Shown here: piece by piece, positions 26,979 through 34,956 of the stretch
Numbering within the stretch: position 1 is the first letter of the stretch
Layout of the letters: the number at the start of each line of letters is the position of its first letter
Assembly (NCBI GenBank): GCA_020631355.1
Contig: JAHDHL010000016.1
Coordinates: forward strand, 1 to 48,430
Direction: 5' to 3'
Origin: Saprospiraceae bacterium
Lineage (GTDB): Bacteria > Bacteroidota > Bacteroidia > Chitinophagales > Saprospiraceae
DNA length: 48,430 nt
Position numbers and translations under genes: made by a program
Notes under the pieces: model-generated
Databases searched by the model: none
Seen by the model: only the letters and a program-made list of their open reading frames with translations
Told to the model about the DNA's origin: nothing

Positions 26979-27469
26979 AAAAAACACACATACTTTTTCC
27001 AATGAAATCATCTATGGTAGTGAATGAACTTCATACTCGCACCATGAATAATCTAAATGAATGATTAGATTGGTATTCCCTGTTTGGAAAGGGATAGAAT
27101 GCTATCCCTTTCTCTATTTAAATAGAGGAACAGAGAAAGAATAAAGTCTTTCAATTGAAGAATCTATAAATTACTACCTAAGAAATATCTGGTCCCTTTC
27201 CGAATGTGGATGATGGAAACAACATAACGCCAAAAGAACTGGAACCACAATAAAGATCCCAACTATAGTATTTTTTACTACACCGTCCTGTTGCTATCCA
27301 CAACAGGGCGGTTTTTTTATGCCTTTTCTGAAATTTTTATCATTTTTCTAAAAAAAAAGAATTTTGTTTTAAGGATTTGATAATGAACTTATTAAGTTAA
27401 GTTTTTAGATGTGATTTAGATTCGATTTTCCATTATATTCGTATTTTTTCAAAAAAAATTAATTCTGGG
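26979..27469. other. Gene-free region between cassettes with structured DNA
   Basis: No credible gene. It holds a perfect hairpin, GAAAGGGATAG (27087-27097) with CTATCCCTTTC (27102-27112) around a 4-base loop, abutting the 16-base palindrome CTCTATTTAAATAGAG (27112-27127), and then the terminator at 27283-27318. The hairpin lacks a T run, so a processing site, transcript stabiliser or protein-binding site is as likely as a terminator. From 27319 to the promoter-like element the sequence is AT-rich without further structure that I could see. Confidence 0.6.
27283..27318 (+). terminator. Strong rho-independent terminator between cassettes
   Basis: CCGTCCTGTTG (27283-27293), loop CTATCCA, CAACAGGGCGG (27301-27311), then seven T. 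Eleven base pairs with one G-U. It separates the CHAT gene of cassette 1 from cassette 2, about 305 bases after the CHAT stop, so the transcript would have a long 3' tail or carry a small RNA. Confidence 0.88.
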
Positions 27470-27507
27470 TAGACAGACTTTGATTATCCTTTGATCTCAT
27501 AGTTGAA
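27470..27507 (+). promoter_or_regulatory. Shared two-block promoter-like element before second sigma gene
   Basis: TAGACAGACTTT (27470-27481), 12 bases, ATCTCATAGTTGAA (27494-27507). Identical blocks and spacing occur at 15364-15401; a near-identical one on the minus strand at 34957-34993. The sigma ATG at 27513 lies 5 bases after the second block, so a transcript starting where expected for an ECF promoter would be nearly leaderless. Suggests autoregulation of the sigma gene. Confidence 0.68.
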
Positions 27508-27512
27508 CAAGT

Positions 27513-28106
27513 ATGTCGCACAAGTACAAATGGAACGAGGCCTTTGAACGGGCTTTTAACGGAGATAGACGGCTTTTGGATGAACACATCAGTCAATTTT
27601 ACAACTCAAAGTTGTACCCTATCATCCTAGGCCGAACCCAATCAAGGGATACGGCCCATGAGGTATGTAGTGTGACAATGACAAAGTTCTGGAATAAGTT
27701 CTACATCAAACGAGATGCTTTACCGGACAATGTGAATGGTTATATCTATGCCATGGCTAATAATGCCTTTTATCAGGTGGTAGGAATGAAATCCAAGGAA
27801 AGGGATTTTGTTAACCACCTTAAGGAAACCAAGATACTGGAGGCCATTAATGGGAATAGCAATAACATGGAAGAAAGTGAAGCAGGTCAGATGGAGAATC
27901 TTTACAAAGCATTGGAGTTGGGATTCGCACAATTGGGTGAAAGATGCAGGGAATTGCTGAATTTGAATATTCTTCAGAAGCAAACAATCAGAAGCATAGC
28001 CCCTAAAATGAAATTCCCGACAGAGAATGCTGCGACACAAAAGAAGACAAAATGTATCAAGGCTCTAAGAAAATTAATTTATTCAGAAATCCACAACCAA
28101 GATTAA
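27513..28106 (+). CDS. ECF-type RNA polymerase sigma factor, cassette copy 2
   Basis: 197 residues, paralogous to the sigma factor at 21987: both open with W(N/R)(E/D)AF, share region-2 text PDNVNGYIYAMANNAF and region-4 text FPTENAATQKK. The DNA for the region-2 stretch (27725-27771) differs from copy 1 (22199-22245) at only 3 of 47 bases, much more alike than the rest of the genes. Region 4 ends KCIKALRKLIYSEI, the expected recognition helix. It is preceded at close range by the shared promoter-like element and followed after 8 bases by the anti-sigma-like gene. The middle linker is not conserved with copy 1, so anti-sigma specificity may differ between copies. Confidence 0.86.
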   Translation: MSHKYKWNEAFERAFNGDRRLLDEHISQFYNSKLYPIILGRTQSRDTAHEVCSVTMTKFWNKFYIKRDALPDNVNGYIYAMANNAFYQVVGMKSKERDFVNHLKETKILEAINGNSNNMEESEAGQMENLYKALELGFAQLGERCRELLNLNILQKQTIRSIAPKMKFPTENAATQKKTKCIKALRKLIYSEIHNQD

Positions 28107-28114
28107 CAGGGATT

Positions 28115-28783
28115 ATGAAAAAGAAACTGTCAAATCAGGAATTGGAGCTCATAGAGCGATTTTTCGACTTGGAGTTAGGTGCGGAGGAATTGGCTGCATT
28201 CGAAAAGAGAATGGAGAGCGATGCCAGTTTCCACAATGAGGTCAGAAAATATGAGAAAGCATATCATCTAACGGCTATCCTTGAAAAAGAACCTAGTACC
28301 CCAAATTTCGATGATATGAAACCCCATGCATTAGGGGGAATGAAGCCTTGGAAGTGGATGGTAGGTATCCTTGCCATCCTTGCTATCCTTACCACAGGGT
28401 ACTGGTATGCCAATATGAATGATAATCCAGCGGACCAACCAGTTTTTGCAGAAGTCGAACAATATGTGGATATGCTATCGTCCGGAGTGGTAAGGGGAAG
28501 TGACAATCCCGATTCGGAGCCAACCATGACACCCATAGAAAAAGCCATCAACCAAATGAACGACTGGCAACAAGCAGGTACACTGGACAGTGAATCCCTC
28601 ACACAATTATTGATGAACGAACAAGACGTGGATGCAAGGGAGGTCATACAATGGTGGATAGTAAGAACCTACCTGGAATCCAATGACATTGAGAATGCCA
28701 AGAACATATTGAATGATATAGCTAAAGAACCCAATTATAATTCATCCAACAAAGCCAAGGAGATATTATCCGATTTGGAGTAA
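28115..28783 (+). CDS. Single-pass membrane anti-sigma-like protein, copy 2
   Basis: 222 residues from the ATG at 28115; an earlier in-frame start (28052) would overlap the sigma gene and add unrelated residues. Same plan as copy 1: N-terminal LIERFFDLELGAEELAAFEKRM, one membrane helix at about 79-98 (KWMVGILAILAILTTGYWYA), then periplasmic EVEQY (113-117) and VVRGS (125-129), and TPR-like helices with EVIQWWIVRTYLESNDIENAK. Over the 19 residues from F111 to S129, 11 are identical to copy 1, although the flanking sequence has drifted. Arg127 is the equivalent of Arg124 of copy 1. Role inferred from topology and gene order. Confidence 0.72.
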   Translation: MKKKLSNQELELIERFFDLELGAEELAAFEKRMESDASFHNEVRKYEKAYHLTAILEKEPSTPNFDDMKPHALGGMKPWKWMVGILAILAILTTGYWYANMNDNPADQPVFAEVEQYVDMLSSGVVRGSDNPDSEPTMTPIEKAINQMNDWQQAGTLDSESLTQLLMNEQDVDAREVIQWWIVRTYLESNDIENAKNILNDIAKEPNYNSSNKAKEILSDLE

Positions 28784-28889
28784 TGGAGTTGGATATATGA
28801 ACCCCATCATTTACCCTTGAAGTTTAGAAGAAAATCGCATCCGTTCGCAGGAATGGAAACCTTTATTTTAGTTGAACAAAAAATGATTA

Positions 28890-29711
28890 ATGATGAAAAA
28901 TGCAAAGCTTTTCAAAGGAAGCATCGCAATCTTGTTGGTGTTATTCGTAATGGTAATCAGTGCGGATGCACAAGTAGCCAAACTCAAAAAAGACATCGGT
29001 GGTGGTGGTGACATCGACCCTTGTTTTTATCTCAATTCATCCTCGCTTGATCTTTATGCTGTTAATGATGCCAAGGATGGAACATCCATCATCATACACG
29101 GATTCAATCTGAATCAGATTATGCCTGCCAATACCATTGCTAGCATCTATATATACAAATCTACTGATGTTGATACTCCAGTGGATTATCCCGTACTTCT
29201 GGCTCCGGGAGAACATTTGAGAATAGAGATGGTTTTCGTGAATCCTTGGTATGCCATGTTCACCAGTAATGGTGGAATCATTGCGGCCAATGTAAGTTTG
29301 AGTTATTCCATTTATGGAGGAGAATCCGGTTTGACGCCCTACAATACATTGATGGAAGACTTCGAATGGGAAGTGTGTAAGAGAGAGCTTGTTGCCATTT
29401 CTCCTGAACCACATCTCACATCAAGGGAGAAAGGAGAGGAAATCGAGATGGAAACGGCCCCTGTGGTCAGTCCGAATCCTACTTCGGGTGATATTCGTAT
29501 TACGTTCAGATTGGCAGAGGAGAAAGAGGTAACGATTGCGATATACAATACATTGGGACAACCCGTCAAATCCATCATAGTGGATGAGATATTGGGACCC
29601 GGGGACCATATCCTTGAGGATAGCATCCCAGAGGAATTACCCAAGGGCATATATTACATGATGTTCCAAATGGATGATGAAGTTATGGTGGAACCCATCA
29701 TGAACCAATAA
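28890..29711 (+). CDS. Small T9SS-exported two-cysteine protein, copy 2
   Basis: 273 residues (start ATG at 28890, or the next codon). Signal peptide 1-27 ending ISADA; the mature start QVAKLKKDIGGGGDIDPC parallels copy 1 (KLK, then an acidic or Gly-rich GDI-P segment and Cys). The central beta-rich domain is poorly conserved between copies, but its two cysteines are kept: Cys45 and Cys163 (EWEVCKRE against EWLICKGN in copy 1). The C-terminal T9SS type A domain is visible in SPNPTSGDIRITF, IAIYNTLGQPV and PKGIYYMMF; it ends with VEPIMNQ instead of the usual basic K(I/V)(V/I)K, so sorting may be less efficient. It lies 106 bases after the anti-sigma gene and before a strong terminator. Confidence 0.8.
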   Translation: MMKNAKLFKGSIAILLVLFVMVISADAQVAKLKKDIGGGGDIDPCFYLNSSSLDLYAVNDAKDGTSIIIHGFNLNQIMPANTIASIYIYKSTDVDTPVDYPVLLAPGEHLRIEMVFVNPWYAMFTSNGGIIAANVSLSYSIYGGESGLTPYNTLMEDFEWEVCKRELVAISPEPHLTSREKGEEIEMETAPVVSPNPTSGDIRITFRLAEEKEVTIAIYNTLGQPVKSIIVDEILGPGDHILEDSIPEELPKGIYYMMFQMDDEVMVEPIMNQ

Positions 29712-29791
29712 ATTACAATCCCACCAACCCTAAATGCCTAGTAGGAAGTGGCAGGGTTGGATACAAAATGGCTATAAGCCCAAAGAATTCC

Positions 29792-29830
29792 CTCCCCTAA
29801 TAGGTGTATATACCTGTTAGGGGAGTTTTT
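29792..29830 (+). terminator. Rho-independent terminator between T9SS gene and CHAT gene, copy 2
   Basis: CTCCCCTAATAGGT (29792-29805), loop GTATAT, ACCTGTTAGGGGAG (29812-29825), then five T. Thirteen pairs and one G-U. A smaller hairpin (CCAACCCT at 29724-29731 with AGGGTTGG at 29753-29760) lies before it. The CHAT gene downstream therefore needs its own promoter or partial read-through. Confidence 0.88.
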
Positions 29831-29925
29831 ATATAGGAATTATTGGGTAACGATTGGTAAAGTGACTTGCGAATCCATCATTGAATCATTTTACAGTATT
29901 GACGGATATTTGATATATTGGTACC

Positions 29926-32790
29926 ATGTGGAGAATAATTTTATTGCTAGGATTCCATATGATACTAGCCCAATCCTCCTGGTCCCAGGCACCAAGGGAG
30001 GATGTTGATGAATATATGCATCTTTTATTGGATCGGTTGGAAAAAGAATTATATGTGGAGACCGATGAGGAAATGCTTTTGGCCATTCCCAACCTCAAGG
30101 AAATGGCTCGTTATTCTAATGAAATAAAGGCCGATTATTATTGGGCTACCGCCAATATCTATATCTCGTATTGTTTCCTACTGAACAAGGAAATGGATAG
30201 CCTGAAATACTATTCCGGACTTGTTGAGGAACGCATCACCGAACTCCAACTCACTCCGACACATAGGATTACCATTGAATCGGATGCGGCATTCATGTTG
30301 GGGAAATATTATTACGCCAAAGGACTTTTCGACCAGGCAGCCTATTATTATCAATGGTCCATCAATGTCTTACTCGAAGCAGCCGGCAAGGATGGAAAAG
30401 GTGTCATTAATTATTCCAAGGTAGGGATTCATTTTTCTATGAATCCGAGTAATCTTTTCAATGATATGGCCCTGATTTATGAGAAATTCGGGGACTACGA
30501 TAATGCTATCCGCTATTACGATATAGCAATGAAAATATCCAATGAGAGTGAGTATGATTATACCCGTACATCAAGGAATGCCCGGAAACTCAGTAATCTT
30601 AGTTTTGCCTTGCTGAGGAAAGGCCGAATGGATGAAGCTCATCGTATGATTAGGATGACAGAACAAATCCTGTCCAAATTCGATAATGAATTTTCTGATG
30701 AGGTTCTGGGGCTGGTGTATCGTTCGGCTGCATATTATTATCACCTTAATCAGCAGCAGGATAGTTGTTTGTATTATATTAATAAAGGAGTGAACTTAGA
30801 TACCAAGGATGAATTCAAGATTAAGATTTATCATGTATATCTCGATGCCTTGGATGCCCAGGCTGAAGATAGTGAGATAGAATCCGTCATTGATTCCATT
30901 GGTACCATAGCTGGGCGTTCTATTGGTTATTTTCATCCTGATATGGCCATTAGTTACTGGTACAAAGGGAATGTATATGATAAGAAAGATAAGGGTTTAC
31001 AAGCCCAAAGGGATTATGATACGGCATTGAATATCTTACTCAATAAAAAACAGGATGAATGCAATTGCAAGGATTTGGATATATCCGAATTGGTGGATAA
31101 AAGACTTGCCATGGAAATCCTATATTCCAAGGCAATGAGCTTTCGTACCCAGGGGCAATTGGAAAAAGGAATGGATTGTTTTGATCGGATTCATGAACTC
31201 ATCATAGAGTTGCAGAATAAATATATCCAACACGAGGAATCCAAGTATTTTTTGGCGCAAAGGGTAAAGGAGATATATGAATATGCCATTTATTCCGCTG
31301 TCGAGATGAATGATGCCGAAAAGGCTTATTTATTCGCGCAGTCAAGTAAGGGTATGGTACTATTGCAACAATTGAATACAAGGAATGCCATGAGTGATTT
31401 AGGGCTTCCGAATGAATTATTGCAAAAAGGTTTAAGAATCACTCAGAATATTAATGAATTAGAAAAAAGGAAGTTTGAATTATTATTAGATGGAAATAAA
31501 AAATCCGTTGATTCCTTGGAGGCAAGAATATTTTCCTTGAATCAGAATTATAAGTTATGGGAAGAAAATCTGGTAAGTAATTATCCTACTTATTATCAGA
31601 TGAAATTCCTGACCCTTGATTTGGATATAAGAGGAATGAAACGGAAATTGAAGAAAGATAATGCCGTGTTATTAGAATATTTTTTAGGTAAAAAAAATAT
31701 TTTTCGTTTCTTTTTGGATGGCGATAAGTTAACAGTATCCAAGGAGGAAATTGGAGCTGATTTTGAGGATAGGATTTATTCTTTACAAGAACATATCAGT
31801 CAGAACCAATATGATGTACCATCATTTTTGTCATTTGCTCAATTATCCTATGAAATATCGAAAGTCCTTTTATATGAGGAAGTTATGCAGGGAGGTGGAG
31901 TAGGAAAAAATATGTATGTCGTTCCTGATGGAATATTGAATCTGATTCCATTTGAAGTATTATTGACCCAGCCTTTTTCAAAGGAAGTCGAATCCCCCAA
32001 ATATGGTTCATTGGATTATCTGGTTAGGGATTATAATATTTCCTATTTATATTCCAGTCAATTATTGACACAAAAAATGATTAATCAAAAAGGAAATAAA
32101 TTCCTGGGTGTTGCACCTGAATTTGACGATGACCGTATTCAAGCACTTAATTACAATATTCCCGAAGTAGAAAAAATAAATGAATTATACCAAGGAGAAT
32201 TACTCCTAGGAAAAGATGCAACCTACAAGAATTTTATTGCTTCCTTGAAAAATGTGAATATTGCACACTTGGCTACCCATGCTATATTTAATGATGAACT
32301 ACCTCTGGATAGTCGGATAGAATTGGCGGATACCTCCTTGTATATTTTCGAGATATTCAATTTGGAACATCAGCTTCAGTTGGTTGTGATGAGTGCCTGC
32401 CAAACCGCAACAGGTAAGCGGAGAAAAGGTGAGGGTGTGGTTAGCCTGAGTCGGGCTTTTATTCAGTCCGGATGTTCGAGTGTGGTAGCAAGCCTTTGGG
32501 ATGTTTCTGATGACAAGGCAGGTTATTTGATGCATCGTTTTCATGATGATATGAAACAGAATCATCAGAAAAAGAATATTGCATTATCCGAATCGAAAAG
32601 GAAATTCATTAATGAATCCGTTAATCGGAATTTACACCCTTATAATTGGGCAGGATTTATCTTGGTGGGCAATACATCCCCATTGCAAAGTCCGCATAAT
32701 GGTCATTATTTTTACTATTTGCTAGTCATTTTATCTATTGTTTATTTACTTATTACCATGCGTAGGAAAATGAGAAAAGGTAGCACCTAA
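29926..32790 (+). CDS. Exported TPR-CHAT caspase-like protein with C-terminal membrane anchor, copy 2
   Basis: 954 residues, paralogous to the copy-1 protein over its whole length. Signal peptide MWRIILLLGFHMILAQ with a following SSWSQ; TPR-like repeats about 30-450 (FGDYDNAIRYYDIAMKIS); coiled-coil stretch near 500-550; CHAT domain about 570-915 with His785 in HLATHAIF and Cys825 in MSACQTATGKRRKGEG, exactly 40 residues apart as in copy 1. A hydrophobic helix (about 929-945) and a basic tail RRKMRKGST anchor it at the C-terminus. Both copies keep the block ending SRIELADTSLYI before the Cys segment. Same predicted orientation, protease in the periplasm. It sits behind its own terminator-flanked gap, so expression can be uncoupled from the sigma/anti-sigma genes. 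Confidence 0.92.
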   Translation: MWRIILLLGFHMILAQSSWSQAPREDVDEYMHLLLDRLEKELYVETDEEMLLAIPNLKEMARYSNEIKADYYWATANIYISYCFLLNKEMDSLKYYSGLVEERITELQLTPTHRITIESDAAFMLGKYYYAKGLFDQAAYYYQWSINVLLEAAGKDGKGVINYSKVGIHFSMNPSNLFNDMALIYEKFGDYDNAIRYYDIAMKISNESEYDYTRTSRNARKLSNLSFALLRKGRMDEAHRMIRMTEQILSKFDNEFSDEVLGLVYRSAAYYYHLNQQQDSCLYYINKGVNLDTKDEFKIKIYHVYLDALDAQAEDSEIESVIDSIGTIAGRSIGYFHPDMAISYWYKGNVYDKKDKGLQAQRDYDTALNILLNKKQDECNCKDLDISELVDKRLAMEILYSKAMSFRTQGQLEKGMDCFDRIHELIIELQNKYIQHEESKYFLAQRVKEIYEYAIYSAVEMNDAEKAYLFAQSSKGMVLLQQLNTRNAMSDLGLPNELLQKGLRITQNINELEKRKFELLLDGNKKSVDSLEARIFSLNQNYKLWEENLVSNYPTYYQMKFLTLDLDIRGMKRKLKKDNAVLLEYFLGKKNIFRFFLDGDKLTVSKEEIGADFEDRIYSLQEHISQNQYDVPSFLSFAQLSYEISKVLLYEEVMQGGGVGKNMYVVPDGILNLIPFEVLLTQPFSKEVESPKYGSLDYLVRDYNISYLYSSQLLTQKMINQKGNKFLGVAPEFDDDRIQALNYNIPEVEKINELYQGELLLGKDATYKNFIASLKNVNIAHLATHAIFNDELPLDSRIELADTSLYIFEIFNLEHQLQLVVMSACQTATGKRRKGEGVVSLSRAFIQSGCSSVVASLWDVSDDKAGYLMHRFHDDMKQNHQKKNIALSESKRKFINESVNRNLHPYNWAGFILVGNTSPLQSPHNGHYFYYLLVILSIVYLLITMRRKMRKGST

Positions 32791-32803
32791 AATAGATGCT
32801 ACC
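32779..32803 (+). terminator. Weak hairpin at the end of CHAT copy 2
   Basis: GGTAGCA (32779-32785) and TGCTACC (32797-32803) with an 11-base loop that contains the CHAT stop codon. No T run. It may limit read-through into the convergent T9SS gene; weak call. Confidence 0.3.
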
Positions 32804-32834
32804 CCCACTTACTCGTCCCAAGTAAGATGAATAA

Positions 32835-34787
32835 TTATCCTTTATTGACCATGATTTTTTGGTTGAAAATCTCGTTGGTTTCCTTGACTCTGATTTGTAG
32901 ATAGTAGATTCCACTATTGAGCTGTTCCGTAGGCATTTGAATAACAGAGTCAGGATTGTCAAATGATCTGAAGTCCCTTATCTTACCCAAGGCATCAATG
33001 ATTTGTATTTCGATATGCCCATCATACTGTTGATGCAACTGAATGTTGAGCATGTCCTGCACAGGATTCGGGAATACGATGGGATCTCGATCCAGTTGTT
33101 GGATTCTGCTCCTCGTATCTGTCATCTGCTGTTCGTCCCTGCCATCGCTCACATCCTTGGTGTCATCAGTGAGTTGGATGGTTTCGATCCAATTGAAATT
33201 ATCATCGTAGACATTGACTGCCTCCCCATTATTGACCGGCTCATAATAATGACAGGTCGTACTTTCAGAACAGAATATTTCGAAAGGACCATTCTTAACC
33301 CTGTGGCAAACCCTATAATAGTAACTGTAATTATGCGAGACAAAAAATTCACCATTAGGCTGTGCACCTGATAACGGCCAGACATTCCAAGGCCCTGCCA
33401 GACTATTCGAGACACTGGCACTCCAAGAATGGATGACATATCCCGTTTGTAATGGAGTGTATAGGAAATTCGCAAATCCCAAGATATTATCACCGATGTA
33501 ATTCCTGTTGAAATCAGGGTTGTAAATCGGAATTTCAGGAATCTTGAATATGTCCCTTGCCTCATCATCAGGACATCCGCTGCCTGAGGTAATATGTCTT
33601 ACGATATAGCATTGTCCGGGATTATTGGGTAGGTTGAATGTCCATGATGCAATACTTCCCATATCCCCGGAGGAAGCGATTATGATACCTGGAAGTGGAT
33701 CTTCTATACTGCATGGTTCATCATCAGCTACCAAATATACCTCCCACTCATTGTTGGAATTATCATGCAATGCCGTAACCGTAGCTTCCAATACTCCGTC
33801 AACCATACAGATTTCTGGCGGATCAAACCCAGCCATATTCCCTTCGCTATAAATGAATTCAGCAAAGGAACTGGACGAGTCACCACAATTATTCTGTAAA
33901 TGAACCCGTATCCTATAAGTATGTCCCAGAATGGGAGGAAATCCGTTGTCAACCATGAGTTGACTGATATTGACCAAGCCTATCTCACCCGGTACGAAGC
34001 CCGTATTGAATAGGAAACCAGTAGTGATATCATCCGTGACATCAGTCAGTGCAATGAGGTATTCCGTCTCATTAATCGAGGCACTGCCATCAATGAAGAC
34101 TTCCTCCTCGTCACAGAATACATAGGTTTCATTCCCGTCAGCATCCTGAATGGTAAAGTTGGAAATTGGATTGGGTTCGTTTTCTTGTTGATAGCACAAA
34201 TTATCTATACCCACTTTTTCCTGTGTCTGATTTCCTGTGCCTACATCCGTAGTGAATCCTATTCCACTGACATCATCAAGGAGTTCCTGCCAAGTGGCAA
34301 GGTCATTACTGCCATTGGTAATGGTCCAGCCGGGAGGAATCTCATTGTATTGGAAAGATGCACAGAAGTTTTGCCAGTCACTATTTTCAGTTACGACACT
34401 GGTAGGCTCCCATTTTGCCCTAATGGCCGGACTGTTGATGGCACCGCCCTTGTAGAGCATAAGCCTAGGGTGGATTTCCTCGGATTCGCCATGAACACCA
34501 TCATCAAAGACCTTGTAGTCGAAGCAAATGGTACCACAGGAAAGGGATGATGAGAAGAACTGGTCATTATAAAAAAATGATGGGAGAGCTGCATCTCTTG
34601 CATATAGGTAAGGGGTTCCGTCAGCTGTGGGTTCCTCATCTGATATGTACAATTGACTGACATAGAATTCATCCCAAATTAATGATGTGCCTTGGATGGT
34701 ATTATTAAAGTTGTTACAGACTTGTGCTTTGGATACGGGGATGGCCAATATCAGGCAACAGGCCCAAAAAGTGATGAAGTGTCTCAT
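32835..34787 (-). CDS. T9SS-sorted surface protein, 650 residues
   Basis: Signal peptide (MRHFITFWACCLILAIPVSKAQ). The N-terminal about 190 residues, with paired cysteines (SLSCGTICFDYKVFDD, FCASFQYNEIPPGW) and a jelly-roll-like strand pattern, resemble a carbohydrate-binding or laminin-G-type domain; the middle has repeated Ig or fibronectin-like strands (GNETYVFCDEEEVFIDGSAS; ATVTALHDNSNNEW). The last about 80 residues are a T9SS type A sorting domain (IVFPNPVQDMLNIQL, QIIDALGKIRDF, SGIYYLQI, NQKIMVNKG). On the minus strand it is preceded by the shared sigma promoter-like element (34957-34993) and by an inverted repeat in the leader, which ties it to the cassette regulon. It converges with CHAT copy 2. 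Ligand unknown. Confidence 0.88.
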   Translation of the reverse strand: MRHFITFWACCLILAIPVSKAQVCNNFNNTIQGTSLIWDEFYVSQLYISDEEPTADGTPYLYARDAALPSFFYNDQFFSSSLSCGTICFDYKVFDDGVHGESEEIHPRLMLYKGGAINSPAIRAKWEPTSVVTENSDWQNFCASFQYNEIPPGWTITNGSNDLATWQELLDDVSGIGFTTDVGTGNQTQEKVGIDNLCYQQENEPNPISNFTIQDADGNETYVFCDEEEVFIDGSASINETEYLIALTDVTDDITTGFLFNTGFVPGEIGLVNISQLMVDNGFPPILGHTYRIRVHLQNNCGDSSSSFAEFIYSEGNMAGFDPPEICMVDGVLEATVTALHDNSNNEWEVYLVADDEPCSIEDPLPGIIIASSGDMGSIASWTFNLPNNPGQCYIVRHITSGSGCPDDEARDIFKIPEIPIYNPDFNRNYIGDNILGFANFLYTPLQTGYVIHSWSASVSNSLAGPWNVWPLSGAQPNGEFFVSHNYSYYYRVCHRVKNGPFEIFCSESTTCHYYEPVNNGEAVNVYDDNFNWIETIQLTDDTKDVSDGRDEQQMTDTRSRIQQLDRDPIVFPNPVQDMLNIQLHQQYDGHIEIQIIDALGKIRDFRSFDNPDSVIQMPTEQLNSGIYYLQIRVKETNEIFNQKIMVNKG

Positions 34788-34813
34788 AATGTTGTATTTA
34801 ATTTTCTTAGATC

Positions 34814-34850
34814 GTATTCAGAATGATTTTCGAAAACTAATTCTGAATAC
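34814..34850 (-). promoter_or_regulatory. Inverted repeat in the leader of the 650-residue T9SS gene
   Basis: GTATTCAGAAT (34814-34824) and ATTCTGAATAC (34840-34850), a perfect 11-base inverted repeat with a 15-base gap holding a smaller TTTTCGAAAA palindrome. It starts 27 bases before the gene's start codon and is downstream of the promoter-like element, so it would be an RNA hairpin near the translation start or a dimer-binding operator. Confidence 0.55.
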
Positions 34851-34956
34851 ATTTTTAAGTGCCAAGTATTTACGTGGTAGTTCTGTAAAAAAATAAAATG
34901 GAAGTTGCCAACACCGCATCCTAATGAATGTGAACTACCAGCGTTCCATTCTTGGT

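Noticed and set aside
27140-27175. Possible minus-strand GAAAGACTTT resembling the first promoter block
   Set aside because: The second block is missing at the expected distance and no minus-strand gene starts nearby.
28817-29011. 64-codon plus-strand ORF before the second T9SS protein
   Set aside because: Out of frame with, and mostly overlapping, the signal-peptide start of the T9SS gene.
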